Positions 36,261-48,375 of a stretch of 64,000 nucleotides of DNA are shown one piece after another. Under the pieces are notes generated by a model that was not told the DNA's origin, did not search any database, and was given only the letters and a program-made list of their open reading frames with translations. Positions within the stretch are counted from its first letter, which is position 1; each line of letters begins with the position of its first letter. This stretch comes from Parasponia andersonii (Eukaryota > Streptophyta > Magnoliopsida > Rosales > Cannabaceae), in contig JXTB01000096.1 of assembly GCA_002914805.1 (NCBI GenBank), positions 823,660 to 887,659 on the forward strand, in the 5' to 3' direction. A program made the translations under genes and the position numbers.

Positions 36261-36742
36261 GATTATATATCTATTTAGTGGGAGTTGTATTTGAAACCTT
36301 TATATATATGTTATTGACATATTATTTTATGTTTACCTGATTAGACTAAACTTTATGGCTTAATCATTTAAGTTTGAAAACTCTTAATAAAGTTAAAGAT
36401 TTTCTATTGTTGTTTGGCATTTGGTTTAGAAAGTGTTTAGTAAGCTTTTTTGAGTCACTAATTAGGACTAGTTAGCAATAGGCATGCTTAGATCACACTA
36501 CATATAATTGCCATGCTACACATCTATACTTGATCTATGTTGTTGGTTATACTAGCATTTTGACTATTGATGGGTTGCATTATGTATAATTATAATAAAG
36601 GCCGCTTTGATCTTATATTAGTACAATTAATAGACCAGGTTATTAAAGTGATGTTTCTAATTATAGATAGCAAAATATAAGCTCAAATTAAATATATCTA
36701 TGTACAAATTTTCAGCTTAAAATATATAGCCAAATGGGAGAT

Positions 36743-37319
36743 TGTTAGTATATTCTTAAATATGGATTTACATATTTGTATATGTTGTACATGGGCATGT
36801 TATCTATGTAGGAGCCCGAAACTAAAGTGGTCTAAATTAGTTAATTAATTTGGTTTATGAAACATCAGCATTATTGTTAAGTTTCTAGTATGAGCCAATT
36901 ATGTGTAGAAACCTAGTGTCAAGTCTATTATATATGATGGGCCTATAATAGATTAGACACACTTAAGACAGGATATGGTTCCTGAGATACAGAACATTAA
37001 AAAGGTTTAGAAAATTATCGTATAGTTTTCTATCAAGCCATTCTGAAAACTTTCTCTCTACCTTATCCAGAGTAAAATTAAGAGAAATCCTTCCTCTGTT
37101 ATCTCAATAAACTAATCGCCTAAGGATTACTGTATTAATGGATTTTGGTTCACTTCCTTAATCTCTTCTTTCAATTTTAACAAGTATGCTTAATGATTTA
37201 CATGTGTATCGTGTTGTATACGTATGATTTATGTTCTATATACTATTGATGGGTGTTTATGTAGATTGTTTGCCATTATATGTTTTATCGATTAATTATT
37301 ATCAAAGTTTAATCCTACA
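36743..37319 (+). repeat. 3' LTR of the copia element
   Basis: Begins TGTTAGTATATTC and ends TTTAATCCTACA. Preceded by the polypurine tract AAATGGGAGA. Confidence 0.88.
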
Positions 37320-37474
37320 TGCTCTAATAACTACCAAAGTTTTTTAGTAGTTTATATGGCTAAAAATATTTTTAACACTTGAGTAATCTAATTTGACAAG
37401 TTTTTCTTTCATAGCAATTAATATAACACACTTTGTTGTTGTTTGATCAGATGATAAACTTCAAAACTAATAGA

Positions 37475-37754
37475 CTAATATACTTTCTCAATTACTTTCC
37501 CAAGCCATTGATATTCAAGTTGGCCAATAGAACACATGACGGCAAATTATATTATTGCCCTTGGTCTGACCTTTCCATAGAGATACTAGGCCATATCATT
37601 GGATATCTCTGTAGCTAATATACTTTCTTAATTACTTTCCCAGGCCATGGACATTCAAGTTGGCCAATAGAACATATGACGACAAATTATATTATTGACC
37701 TTAGTCTGACCTTTCCATGGAGATACTTGGCCAAATCATGGGACATCTCTATAG
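37475..37754. repeat. 140-bp tandem duplication covering an F-box
   Basis: Units 37475-37614 and 37615-37754 both start CTAATATACTTTCT and end ATCTCT(G/A)TAG. Each encodes one F-box start (SDLSIEILGHIIGYL and SDLSMEILGQIMGHL). They differ at about a dozen sites. Confidence 0.92.
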
Positions 37755-38652
37755 CGTGGACCGAATTCCGTTCCGCACTGTCTGTAAAGTTGGCAACTAA
37801 TACAAGGTATAAAGTCAAACCACAAATCTCCTTGGATTCTTATATTTGAAAGCTCAGTGGATACATACTGGCACTCAAATCACTTTAATCTAAAAAAGTA
37901 CTACCCCTATGATCCTTCTACTAGAAAAGTATATACTGTTAAGAACCAAGTATAATACAACTGTCTAAGTTATCCTCGTAAAATACTTGGTGAAATATGT
38001 TATTGTCTAGCTGAAAAGTCAGGCTGGTTGCTTCTAAGACTTTTATGATTATACGATCTTCTTCTATAACTCCTTCACTCATGAGGTTATCGATCTTCCT
38101 AAAAGTATACTTATTACAAAAGATAGTATTTTCACATTCAGCTATTGTCATAAATGTCAACGTTTTGTAGTGTATGTCGTCGACATTGCTCCTTTTAATA
38201 AGAAAATATCACTAGAAACATGGCATACTGGTAATGGGGTGTGAGATACTTACAAGTTTAGGATCGCTGCTGATTATATGACGGAGGAATTTTACAAGGT
38301 TAAGTGTGAACTCTTTATTATGTTTTCAGTAAGGGGACAGTTAAGGCACTTTAATCCTGATGCTTCAAATAGTGAAAAGTGGATTACTATGGTTGCCAAT
38401 AACTCTACAAATTTCCGAAAGAAAATTGAGCTATTTGAGTGTGAAGAAGAACTTTTCGTAATAGCAAATGACATTTCTACTCCTCCTCGTCGACACTACA
38501 ATTAGCATATTTTGAAATTACATTTGGTCAATAGGAAATGACTTGAGGAAGTTGATCATAGTTTTGGCAAAATAACACTTTGTTTTCCCTATGAGCCCTT
38601 TTCCTTAGTTATGATTTTATATTTGAAAATAGTCACAAAGAAGCATGTAGGC

Positions 38653-41055
38653 TGTCACAACCCAAAATCCGGGTTAGTGGCAGAAGGAGAATTTTGTAAA
38701 GATAGAAATTCCTTGATTTATTTGAAAAACATCTAAAAAGTTTTAGTTTTATAAAACAAAGATAAAATATTTAGAATTTCATCCTGTGAACCTCTCTCAC
38801 AATTCATATATACCATTAAACATAGATCGAATAAATACCAAAAAAAAATATAAATCAAATATAAATCCAAACATCATCATCATCTATGTCAGAACAGACA
38901 CCAGAATGACATACATGAGTTCACAGATAAAAATTGAATGTAAGAATCTTGGTTCAATGCTAAAACAAAATCCAAGCAATCTAAACACCATAACAACACA
39001 CTGATACGAACCCCGCCAACTTGTGATGAAACTTGAAATAAGAATGATACCTAGGATAATTCTACAATCAGATTCGGATGGAAAACCTCGACCCAACACC
39101 TATAAAGAGATGTGACCTTGGTATAAAGGAAGATACCACAATCAAGGATAGAAAACTCGATTGATAAGTTAATGAATGAACGCCACAAAGAAATCTGATA
39201 AGTTCGAATAGGTTCTCAAAGAACCAAAGAAAAATTGCTCTTAATTTTAATGAATTGTGATCTGCTCTTGTCATTTAGCTAATGGCTATTTATATACATA
39301 AAGACCACGAAAATTGGCTGCTAAAAATATCTAAAAAGATGCTCAAAACAAGAAAAGGAAACTAAAATAACCTAATTCAATTCAGAGAATTGATTTCCTA
39401 CAATTACCCTAAAAAACATGTCTATTGCATAATAAAAAAAAAAAGAAGGAAAGTATCTAGACTGGTATGCAAGCCTTACAACTCAGCAATAAAATTTATA
39501 ATAAATAAATAAGAAAGGTAATTGAACTTATAAAAAGGTAATTTAACTAATTGCAGCCAACTATTCTCTTTGATGAGTCAAAAACGGGTAAGTCGCTAAA
39601 ATCAGGAAATTAAGCTTTAATTCACACACCCTTGAGCAATCCTCTTGTGAGAGTCTTTTCTAGATTATTTCAAAGCTTGAATAATAGAAATCTGACCTTG
39701 TGGATCATGCGGAACATCATCCTTGAGCCTCTAAGAATTTATCTCAGTCTAAATGCTTCGAATCAGCCCATTCAAATATTCCTTGAATCTTTTAGCTCGA
39801 GTACTTCTAACCGGTCCAATTGGAACTTGAATTGGCTCTTTTGTAACCGTGCCTGGATTTGCATCACACACTCTAAGTATTACCAAGAAAACAAACTACA
39901 ATTAAGATGACTCTTTACTCCTCTTGATCTCCAAAGTCGTACTGGATACTACTTGAGGAAGGAAAGAAGGGAGTGAGCATAAAACGCCTAGTAGGAAAAA
40001 CAGTTATCTCGATCGAAAATATTTTTTTTTTATGATGGAAAGTTACTACATGGTTAGTTTAAATCCAAAACACATATATATGTATATAAATATATATTTC
40101 AAATCGGAAATCTACGTATATAGATATATATATATATATATGTATATAAAGTAGTATAATCAAAATCATCAATCCATATGCACATGACACAAATCAATCC
40201 ATACCCATGAGCTCACATCCTCTCATCTGCGGAAACCCAGAATGATGACACTAAGTGTACCTAACAGCTTGCCTGACACCAAAGCCCATATGCAGAGGGG
40301 ACACCCATGTGTCGCCTACCAAACTTGAAGAAGTAAGCGAATTACCTATGCCTGCCAAATGGGGAGGTAATCAGAAGTTACAAAACCTCACATAGATTTA
40401 CGGACTCTATACTGACGGTGGGACACGCAGCGCTACACTGTAAACCCACGGTGCTAACACGGTGCTCATGTCTGATCCTATGACATGTGCAATACAGAAC
40501 TGAAGTGTGAAAATAATAGTACTTTGATTTTTCAAGAAAATAACTATATTAGGTTTTTTATAGAAAAACGGGTAGCGTAATGATCCTATTTTTTTTTATA
40601 TACCTAAAATAATCTACACTCAGAAAATTTCCAAAGTAATACAATATATATGTATATCACACCATCACAATCCATCACATATGTTCAAGAAATTCAAAAT
40701 CATATTTGTTCTTATATGTTGCAGAAAATAAGTTTTATTCGAAAATAGTATAAAATGAATGTAACCGAATCCCTGCCTCACAAGAATAGCGATATCATGC
40801 TATTGAATCCTCAAGATGTCATTAACGATCGTCCAGAGGGTTGAAAACCAATTCCAAATCCTCGATCGTCCTCTTACAAAAAGCTAACTTTTCAACAGAG
40901 CATTAAATCCACAAACGGACTTCTTTCAATTTAGTTTCCCAAAAATTATAATTTAGTCCTTCTGCACAAAATTTTTACAAATTAATCCATCTATTATTAT
41001 ATCCAAAAAATTGGTAAAATGTCAAAATTAGCTTAGAAAATTCTGGGTTTTTACA
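38653..41055 (+). mobile_element. solo LTR with perfect 5-bp target duplication
   Basis: It starts TGTCACAACCC and ends GGGTTTTTACA, i.e. TG..CA with short near-inverted termini. The flanks are TAGGC on both sides (38648-38652 and 41056-41060). There is no gag or pol and no second LTR, so it is best read as a 2403-bp solo LTR left by recombination. Its right end matches the LTR end at 503-627. It lies inside an F-box pseudogene. Confidence 0.88.
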
Positions 41056-41349
41056 TAGGCCGTGTCATTCATGGTTTGCTCAACGTATGGGAATACAATA
41101 TCTCTTTTATAAGCAGTAAGTTTACTATAGGTGGTGGTGGTGAGATTGATGATCGAGACCACAACAATAATGTTATTACCGGCTGAGGAATTTTGTTGCC
41201 TCGTGAAGTGCTTCGAGATGTTCCACAGCCGGTTTTCATCTACGTGCAATTTGGATCAAACCACCAATTAATGATTCATCCACATGATACATAATATTAG
41301 CTTGTTTGATATATGCTACATTTAATATTGGCTGCCATATATTTATTTA

Positions 41350-42625
41350 GGATTTTTGGTATGTTTGCTCCCTGAATTCATCGTTGATTGGCAATTGAAT
41401 CCTTGAATTTTTTTTTCTTGACAATTAAGTTCTTAAATATACAAATCAGTTGCAATCTTATCCTAACTGTTAGTATCAGGATGGAAATTACAAGTGTACT
41501 GCACTTGAGTCATTTATAAAAAGCATATTACGAATTTTGGAAAAGGCCAGGTGATTAGATGAAAATTAGGGATTTTAAATTAAAAAATTCAAATGTTAGT
41601 CAAATTCATTGGTGGTACGGACATTTATGGTTGCCAGGTCTTGACTGGAGAGGAACTTTGTGCACACTGTGCAAATTTCACCATCTTCATCGGAAGCTTG
41701 GGATTTCACTCCAAATCTAAATCCTAATTATAACTCTGGGTTTCATCATCCTTCAATACCCAATTCTATAAACCTTCAGTGACATCGTCCCAAGCTTGGG
41801 TTTCGAGTGAAGATTTGTACCTCCCACTTGGATTTTTTTTCTATGAAATTGATCAATGTTGAGCTTTCAGAGTCAGTAGAGGCAAAGGGTGGTTACCCTC
41901 TTTAAGCCAGCCATGTTTACATCGTAGCTTTCGAATCAGGAGCCTTATTTCAGTCTCTGCTTGGATTTCTCTCGCACAGATCTAAGTGGCAACAATTCGT
42001 TTCAATGTTGTACTGAGTTCCTTGGTTACCTTATCAATGGTGTCTGCAAAAGCAATCGAAGCATAAGATTTTGGTTGAAATTAGGTTGTGTGTCTTTGAC
42101 TGATTTGGTGTCGATCACTATTGGGGTTGATTTATAACACTGTTTTAGATGAATCTGGTTTGGTGTATTAATTGAAGGGGAAAAATTAATATCAGTTTAT
42201 CAAAACTCTTGTGCCGAACAAGTTTATAATGGGATTCAAAAACGTAGTCAGTTGGTTCGGCAGAACTTTCAATACATTTGTTTAATTTTTAAATTAATTT
42301 GAGTGAGTTTTGGATATTTGTATTAAATTAGGACAAGTTCAATAAATTCTGATTAATTCAAACTATATCTTAGTGATATTTGAGTTTTTAATTTAAAATT
42401 TCTATCTTTCCACAAATCTATTTGTCACTTCAATAAATGTCCTCTATGAGTCACTCATTTGCAGTCCACTTGTAATTTCCATCCACAATTTAACAAAAGT
42501 TAACGGCTGCTACAAGATTGCAACTGATTTGTAAATTTAAAGACTTGATTTTCAAGAAAAAAAAAATTCTCACAGAATAAATTGCTAATCGACGATTAAT
42601 TCAGGGGCACATATGCCAAAAACCC
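41350..42625. mobile_element. Mutator-like element with long TIRs and a 9-bp target duplication
   Basis: The ends are ~165-bp inverted repeats. The left starts GGATTTTTGGTATG; the right, in reverse complement, starts GGGTTTTTGGCATATG. Both continue through CTGAATT..TCG..GATT, TTTTTTTTTCTTGA, ACAAATCAGTTGCAATCTT and GGATGGAAATTACAAGTG. The flanking ATTTATTTA is identical at 41341-41349 and 42626-42634, the 9-bp duplication expected of Mutator. There is no transposase. The interior (about 41640-42250) is richer in G+C than the TIRs and could be captured host sequence (Pack-MULE type). Confidence 0.9.
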
Positions 42626-42946
42626 ATTTATTTATGCCTTCTCCTTTCCTGCTTTTCTCTTTTGCTTGATACTCATCAAGGAATAAGAGGGATGAACTCT
42701 TTTTTATTTACTTCGAAGTTGAAATTAGAATCAATATTAATTTTCTTTTCCAAGTGTTTATATATATTACCAATTTATGAATTAGAATCGCAATAAATTA
42801 ATTACTAAAATGTATACAGCTGCAAAAACAATATATGACAATATGAAATTATATTTTAAAAAAAAATTAAAATGTTAACTATTTTTATAATTTATTTCAT
42901 TGGGGATGGGGGAGGGGGGAGGAGAAGAGAGGATTTATGTTCTATC

Positions 42947-43512
42947 TGTTGGTGCAGTTCTTACTAACTCTCCACGTGTCTCTGAACTGCTGATGCTGTA
43001 TCTACTAACTGTCCATGTATCCTCGCTATCCCAAGGTACTTTTGACTTCAAGTTGGATCGGAGAGACGGGAGTGGCTACCTGCATAGACTCTCCGATGCT
43101 TAAGTCAGATATTTATCCCTGAGATTAAGTAACAAAGATCAAGTTTTTTTCTTGCTTAAAATTTTTTATGTATCTCTCTTTGTGTGTGTAGATATCTCTG
43201 TCCTCAGAGGAACGTATGGCTCATATATATAGTCCTGGAACTGAGAACCTTCTGGCTCTCAGTCCCAGGATCGAGTACCTTTTTTCATCATAACTTACTT
43301 CAGAAATCACAGGCCGTGGTTACCGTAATCTCCCTTGCATCGTCGTGACCTGCTTTCCGCCGTCCCCTATGGCTCGAGCCCAGCGGGGGCGAGACTTTGA
43401 CAAGCCGCCATTCTGTCAGGACGGTTTGCCTAATGCATACACCTACCCAAGATTGCATTAAATGCCATGTCTAGGTCTGGAGCAGTGCACTGCCTCCAAT
43501 AATCTTCTGACA
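42947..43512 (-). repeat. 3' LTR of the second Tat-type element
   Basis: Plus-strand TGTTGGTGCAG to CTTCTGACA. It matches 50718-51283 end to end with equal length (566 bp). Confidence 0.88.
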
Positions 43513-43984
43513 GAAGACCCTCGAGACAACTGATCCCCAGCTGTCGAGGTGAGAATTGGACTAGGCCGAACCCGTCTAGGGTCTGGGATGGATTCGGCCC
43601 TGGCCTCCGACAACCCATGGGCCCATACGGTATCACATCTGACTCGCGTAGCTTGTAAGCGGTCCCTCTAGACACGTGTTGGATAGTGTGCCCCCCCTGT
43701 GACCTATTCTGCCACTTAATCATTCACGTGGAACATGATCTAGGAATGATCCTTACAACTGCCCCTATTTCCCTATTTGATGTATTCGCATCTATCAAGT
43801 GGGGAAATCGTGCCCCCAGTCCGCCAATTTGAAGGGTACACGTGGCTCTTTACCATCATTTTTCTCCAATTACTGACATTGGCGCACGCCAACCCGTGTC
43901 ACGATTTTTTTAAATTTTGAAATTCTAGTGCTTCCATCTCCTTTGCATTGTTCTCCTCCAGGGAAGACTCTTCGGCTCCTCCTC

Positions 43985-43991
43985 TATAAAA
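43985..43991 (+). promoter_or_regulatory. TATA box of the second aORF
   Basis: TATAAAA lies 125 bp before the ATG at 44116, with a CT-rich leader between them. It drives the strand opposite to gag-pol. Confidence 0.55.
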
Positions 43992-44115
43992 GTCACGCTT
44001 GTGCTCGTTTATTCCTTTACCAAAATCTCCAAGTATTCCAACTTTCTCAAATCTTAGAATTTCTGAATCTTCCTTTTTCTAGAACCTTTCGCTCTTTTCG
44101 ATCGCATCCAAGATA

Positions 44116-46419
44116 ATGGTCCCGAACCAGAGTCAGAAAATCTGCCCCATCACAGATTATGAGTTGGGCTCATTAAGGAGGTATCTCTACTTCCTTGGCG
44201 GAGTTACTTTACAAAGGGTCAAGGGCCCGGTAGACTGGTACCTTCGCCCCTCTGCCCCCGAAGGCTCCATCGTCTTAGGGAGGAGGCACCTGGAATAGCT
44301 GCGATTTCCTCTTCCTCCCCTGGTCCATCAGTTCTTCAGCCTGTGGGGATTCACCCGATGCAACTGAATGCTAATAGGATCATGATCCTGATGGGGCTCT
44401 CTGCCTTATCAGTTCTCCTCAACGTACATATCGACCTGGAGGTGGTTTTTTACGCCTACAAGCTCACCTTCATCCCCAAAAAGAGCTCTTACTCTACTTT
44501 CTACCTCCAGCTGCTCCTGAAGCACCATGTTTTTTTGGAGCTTGCCGAGGTCGGACAAACAATGGGATTCCCACTCTAGGCTATACGCCGTCGGAAGGGC
44601 GTGGTGCTCTTCTTGGGTGAACGGAGAGCGTTTCCAAATTCTCCTATTTTTCCTGCAAAGTAAGTACTGAATCATGATTTTTGGGTCTGCATGCACTTTA
44701 TCCATTTTTACTCATGATATTTTGCTCTGCGCAGCCTCTGTGGCGGAAAGCAGGTTCGAGCCGTGGCTGTCAGTAGCGCGGCTTAAGGAGATGGAGGGAG
44801 TTGTTATCTTTGGATCCTCTGGGGATTCGACACATTCAGGTCGTTTTGAATCCCCAAGTGATAAACACGATGCCGAGGATGGTCTCATATCTCCTCTTTC
44901 TGCTGGACATGTTGGTCATCACCAAGCGCCTTCGGAATCAGCTTGACGCCTCGGCTCTGAATAGGTTCCGCCGGGATGAGCAGAGTTGCATCACCATGGT
45001 GGGTCATTAGGTCACGGCCTCGAGCCAGCTGGTAGGTCTCAATGATTTGGTGGCACCAATCAGTCACGAGATCGAAGAGGCGGCGAAGCTCGTGACCGAG
45101 GAATGCATCAGGCTCTGACAAGAGAAAGCCGCTGCCCCCAAGAGGGTTATGGGTGAGTTCATTTGGTGCCCTAGGGCTCCATCGATCAGGTCAAGGCTGT
45201 GTTCTAATCATGTTGTTTGCTCTTACAGGTTCGGATGCAGGCCCTTCGACAGACCCCTCTCTGGTCAAGGGAGTGCTGTTGCACATAGAGCCCGATCCAA
45301 GGTCCTCGCTGGTCGGCGTCTAGTGGTGTCCTCTGAGGACGAGGCCGGGGGACAGGGAATTGTCACCTCAAGAACGGGCTCGGACGATGACCTGAAGGAT
45401 CTGTTCATGTCTAGGGTAGAAACGCACGTGGTGCCTTCTCCCGAGGTGGGTGGGCTCGCGACTCAAGAAGCGCCGACCATAAAGATCGTGTATGGCAAAA
45501 GGGCGCCTTCGAGCCTGCAAGGAGAGCCTAATACACCGACTTCCTCTGCCCCTAGCTCTAGTTCGAAGGCAGGTGTGAAGTCCGGCACTGCTCGCTCTCG
45601 TGGGGAGATTGTCGACCTCAGTGGAGGTCCCCTCCTCCAGTCCCTATGAACCGGGGTCGCGAAGTCGACTCATCAAGGGGAAGGAAAGCCCGGTGGGGAA
45701 GCAAGGCATAACTGCCCCTTCTTTCGACAGCGACGATGATGTGGCTACCCTGACTCTTATGAAGAGGAGGAGGTCTGCACGAGGCGGCCTTTCTGAGAAT
45801 GCTGGTCAAGATAAGACCAAATAATTATAGCCAGGTGGGTCTCCGAGAGAGGTGGTAGCCGAAGCAGTCGCCGTGGCTTCTTCTGTTGAGGACGCGCCAC
45901 CTCCAATTGTCACCGAAGGTACACCTAGCAATGTCTTGCTTTCCACAGCCCCTACCTTCGCCACTTCGAGAGCGTCGAAAGAAGCTACTTGAGGGCGCTT
46001 GGTGGGGGGTGACGCTGTCCTCGTAGTCGGCGGCCGCAGAGTTTGAGCTGGAGGTGCTCTCCCTACAGCATTGCACAGGTTTGGCTCGTCTGGCCGTCAC
46101 CTCCATGTTTTTGGTATCTTTGCTGAACACTAACTCTCCTTTCTTATATTCTGCAGCTAGCCGCCATCCAGTCCTTCTATTCCTCTCGTGTCGGCGAGCT
46201 GTGACGGACGAGCGGAGCAAGACCACCCTTGCCACATTGAGGGTAGACTTCGACTTGTACTGGAGCCTGGACGAGGCCAGGGTCAGTAGTGTAGTGGCCT
46301 ACACTTTGAGCGTCGAGAGGGTCAGGTGTGAAGAGCTAGTCGCCAAGTTAGTTAAGGTAGAGGGGAAGGTCCGGTCCCTCGAAGCCAAGCTCAAGGTTAA
46401 GGAGCAGGATTACGGGTAG
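44116..46419 (+). pseudogene. antisense ORF (aORF) of the second Tat-type element
   Basis: The first piece (44116-44298) begins MVPNQSQKICPITDYELGSL. The conserved pattern RFPLPPLVHQFFSLWG then GIHPMQLNANRIMILMGL is split by a frameshift near 44346. It matches the LPLHLY..G..P.Q..LN..R pattern of the first element's aORF. Ser/Pro-rich middle parts (45240-45820) and a charged coiled-coil piece (46200-46419, VEGKVRSLEAKLKVKEQ) follow. The coding sequence breaks off where the minus-strand RNase H side begins, so the C-terminus is lost. Exon borders are less clear than in the first element. Confidence 0.68.
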
Positions 46420-46424
46420 GTTTC

Positions 46425-47405
46425 CCGACACCAGGTATTGGGTGATGGGTCATATCCAGCCTTCGTCTTCAGAGTCAGTCACAAACACGTGGTGCGCGAG
46501 GGTTTCTAAAGGGTCTCTTGTATTTTCGCCTTCTAGCAGAATCTCTGTGTGCTCAGTCGTCCCCCCGATCGACATGCTTCTAGCTAGCTTGTCGACCTTT
46601 TAGTTCATCTCCCTGGGGATCTGTTCGATATCGAAGCTACTAAAACAGGCTTCACCCCCATTATCCTGGAGAAGTACCTATGTAATCTTGGCACTTTTAC
46701 TTTGAAGTCTCCCCTGACCTGATCCACGATAAGCTGCGAGTCAGTCTTTACCGCGACGTTCTATACTCCGAAGTGTAGAATCAGCTCAAGGCCTTGCAGC
46801 AGCACCTCATACTCTACCTTATTGTTCGTTGCTTGGAAACCAAGCATCAAAGCTTTCTTTATCCTGAGTCCTACTGGGGTCTGCAGGACTATTCTGATGC
46901 CTGACCCCAATACATTCGTAGATCCATCAGTGTAGAGAGTCCAGGCTGAAGGGATGTGAGACGGAGACGTCTAAAGTGAGTCATACGGCTCGCCGAAGGA
47001 CTAGATTTCCACTAGGAAGTCTGGTATGACTTGCCCTTTCTTTACCACTCGAGGCTGATACTCGATGTTGTATATCCTCAGCTCGATGACCCATTTGGTC
47101 AATCGTCCCGATAGGTCCAATTTGGCCAAGATTTGCCAGATGGGGAATTCTGTATATACTGTAACCGAGTGTGCCTCGAAGTATTGCCTTAGTCTTTTCT
47201 TAGTGTTGACCATCTTAGCGTTGACCAAAGCGAGAACCAGTTTCTCTGCTATACTGTATCGCGTCTCGGCGTTCAAGAGCATGTGGCTTACATAAAATAT
47301 TAGCTTCTGCTTGCTGTCTTCCTTGATGAATAGTACGATGCTGATTGCTACTTCGAACACTGTCAAATAAGCATACAGGCGCTGACCCTTTATTGGGGAA
47401 GCCAA
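46425..47405 (-). pseudogene. RNase H domains of the second Tat-type element; integrase absent
   Basis: The first RNase H is at 47405-47001 (LYAYLTVFEVAISIVLFIKED, YEAHSVTVYTEFPI-like, LTKWVIELRIYNIEYQPR). The second, about 46960-46560, shows LGFQATNNKVEYEVLLQGL and VAVKTDSQLIVDQV. After it comes the linker PITQYLVSGNLP (about 46440-46425), which in relatives leads into integrase; here translation ceases to resemble any pol domain. Confidence 0.8.
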
Positions 47406-47499
47406 GATAGGCAGGTGACTTAAATATAGTTTGAACTCTATCAGTGCCTTGTCCTGCTCCTCCCCCCAGATGATTGTGGAGCTTTTCTTTATGCGCTAG

Positions 47500-48241
47500 A
47501 AGAAAGGTTTACATCGGTCAGACATTTTGGAGACAAACCGGCTGAGTGCGGCTATCTTTCTAGTTAGGGGTTGGACCTCTTTAATGCTCGAAGGTCTCTA
47601 TACATCTATGATTGAGGAAAATTGGGTCGGGTTAGCCTCAATGCCCCTTCTGCTCACGATGTGCCCTAGGAATTGGCCGGAGGACACCCCGAACGCGCAT
47701 TTCTTAGGGTTCAAATGCATTCAGTAGTGCCTTAGAATCTAGAAACATTCGTCCAGATGCCCCAGATGGCCCGAAGCTTCTTTGCTCTTTACGACCTTGT
47801 CGTCAATATAGACCTCCATCGTTTTCCCCAGTAGCTCAGTGAACATTTTGTTCTTGAGCCTTTGGTAGGTCGCCCCCGTATTCTTCAAGCCAAAAGGCAT
47901 ACGTTTGTAATAATACAGACATCTCTCCGTAATGAACACCATGTGGATCTAGTATTCCTCATATATGGGGATCTGGTTGAATCCAGAGTAGGCATCCAGG
48001 AAGTCATCTTGTCAAATCCCGCCGTCGCATCGACCATTTAATCGATCTTTGGCAGGAGAAAACTGTCTTTTGGGCAGGCCTTAATCAAATTGGTGAAATC
48101 TATGCAGGTCCAATCATCGTCGTTTTTCTTCTTTACCACCACCAGGTTGGAGACCCAGCAAGGGTATATGCACTCCATGATTAGGCTATTTTCTAGTAGC
48201 ATCTCGACCTCCTTGTTGATTGTCCTATTTTTTTCCGGCAC
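47500..48241 (-). pseudogene. reverse transcriptase of the second Tat-type element
   Basis: Pieces show VVVKKKNDDDWTCIDFTNL, ACPKDSFLLPKID, YYYKRMPFGLKNTGATYQRL and the active site YIDD in MEVYIDDKVVKSK. Stops and frame changes lie between pieces. Confidence 0.85.
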
Positions 48242-48375
48242 GAACCTTCGGGGTTTCTATCTGACTGGGGGAAAACTAGAATCTGTGTTCAGTCAGTGGC
48301 AGGAGTGTGCGGGGTCTATTCCGGGCATGCCATCATGGGATCACACGAAGACGTTGCTGTTTTGCCTAAGGAATT

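Larger units (their letters stand above)
30794..37319 (+). mobile_element. decayed Ty1/copia retrotransposon
   Basis: A 6.5-kb element with direct LTRs at 30794-31371 and 36743-37319. The order is gag, protease, integrase, RT, RNase H, which defines Ty1/copia. The primer site after the left LTR, TAGTATTAGAGT, is a transition-decayed form of the initiator-Met type TGGTATCAGAGC. The polypurine tract AAATGGGAGA precedes the right LTR. Every ORF is broken. LTRs differ at roughly one site in seven in the part I compared, so it is older than both Tat-type elements. Flanks CGCTT and TGCTC agree at three of five bases, a possible decayed target duplication. Confidence 0.9.
37475..41260 (+). pseudogene. 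F-box/DUF295-like pseudogene, duplicated and interrupted by a solo LTR
   Basis: After the duplicated F-box come FRTVCKVGN (37795), PWILIF and KKYYPYDPSTRKVYTV (about 37905), then an open piece at 38278-38505 (FYKVKCELFIMFSVRGQLRHF, KIELFECEEELFVIANDIS) typical of the propeller-like C-terminal domain of plant F-box/DUF295 proteins. Stops and frame changes are frequent. At 38652 it is split by a 2.4-kb LTR, and gene-like sequence seems to resume from 41056 (KCFEMFHSRF near 41210). If ever functional it would have been an SCF substrate adaptor; now it is a relic. The region after the LTR is less certain. Confidence 0.65.
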
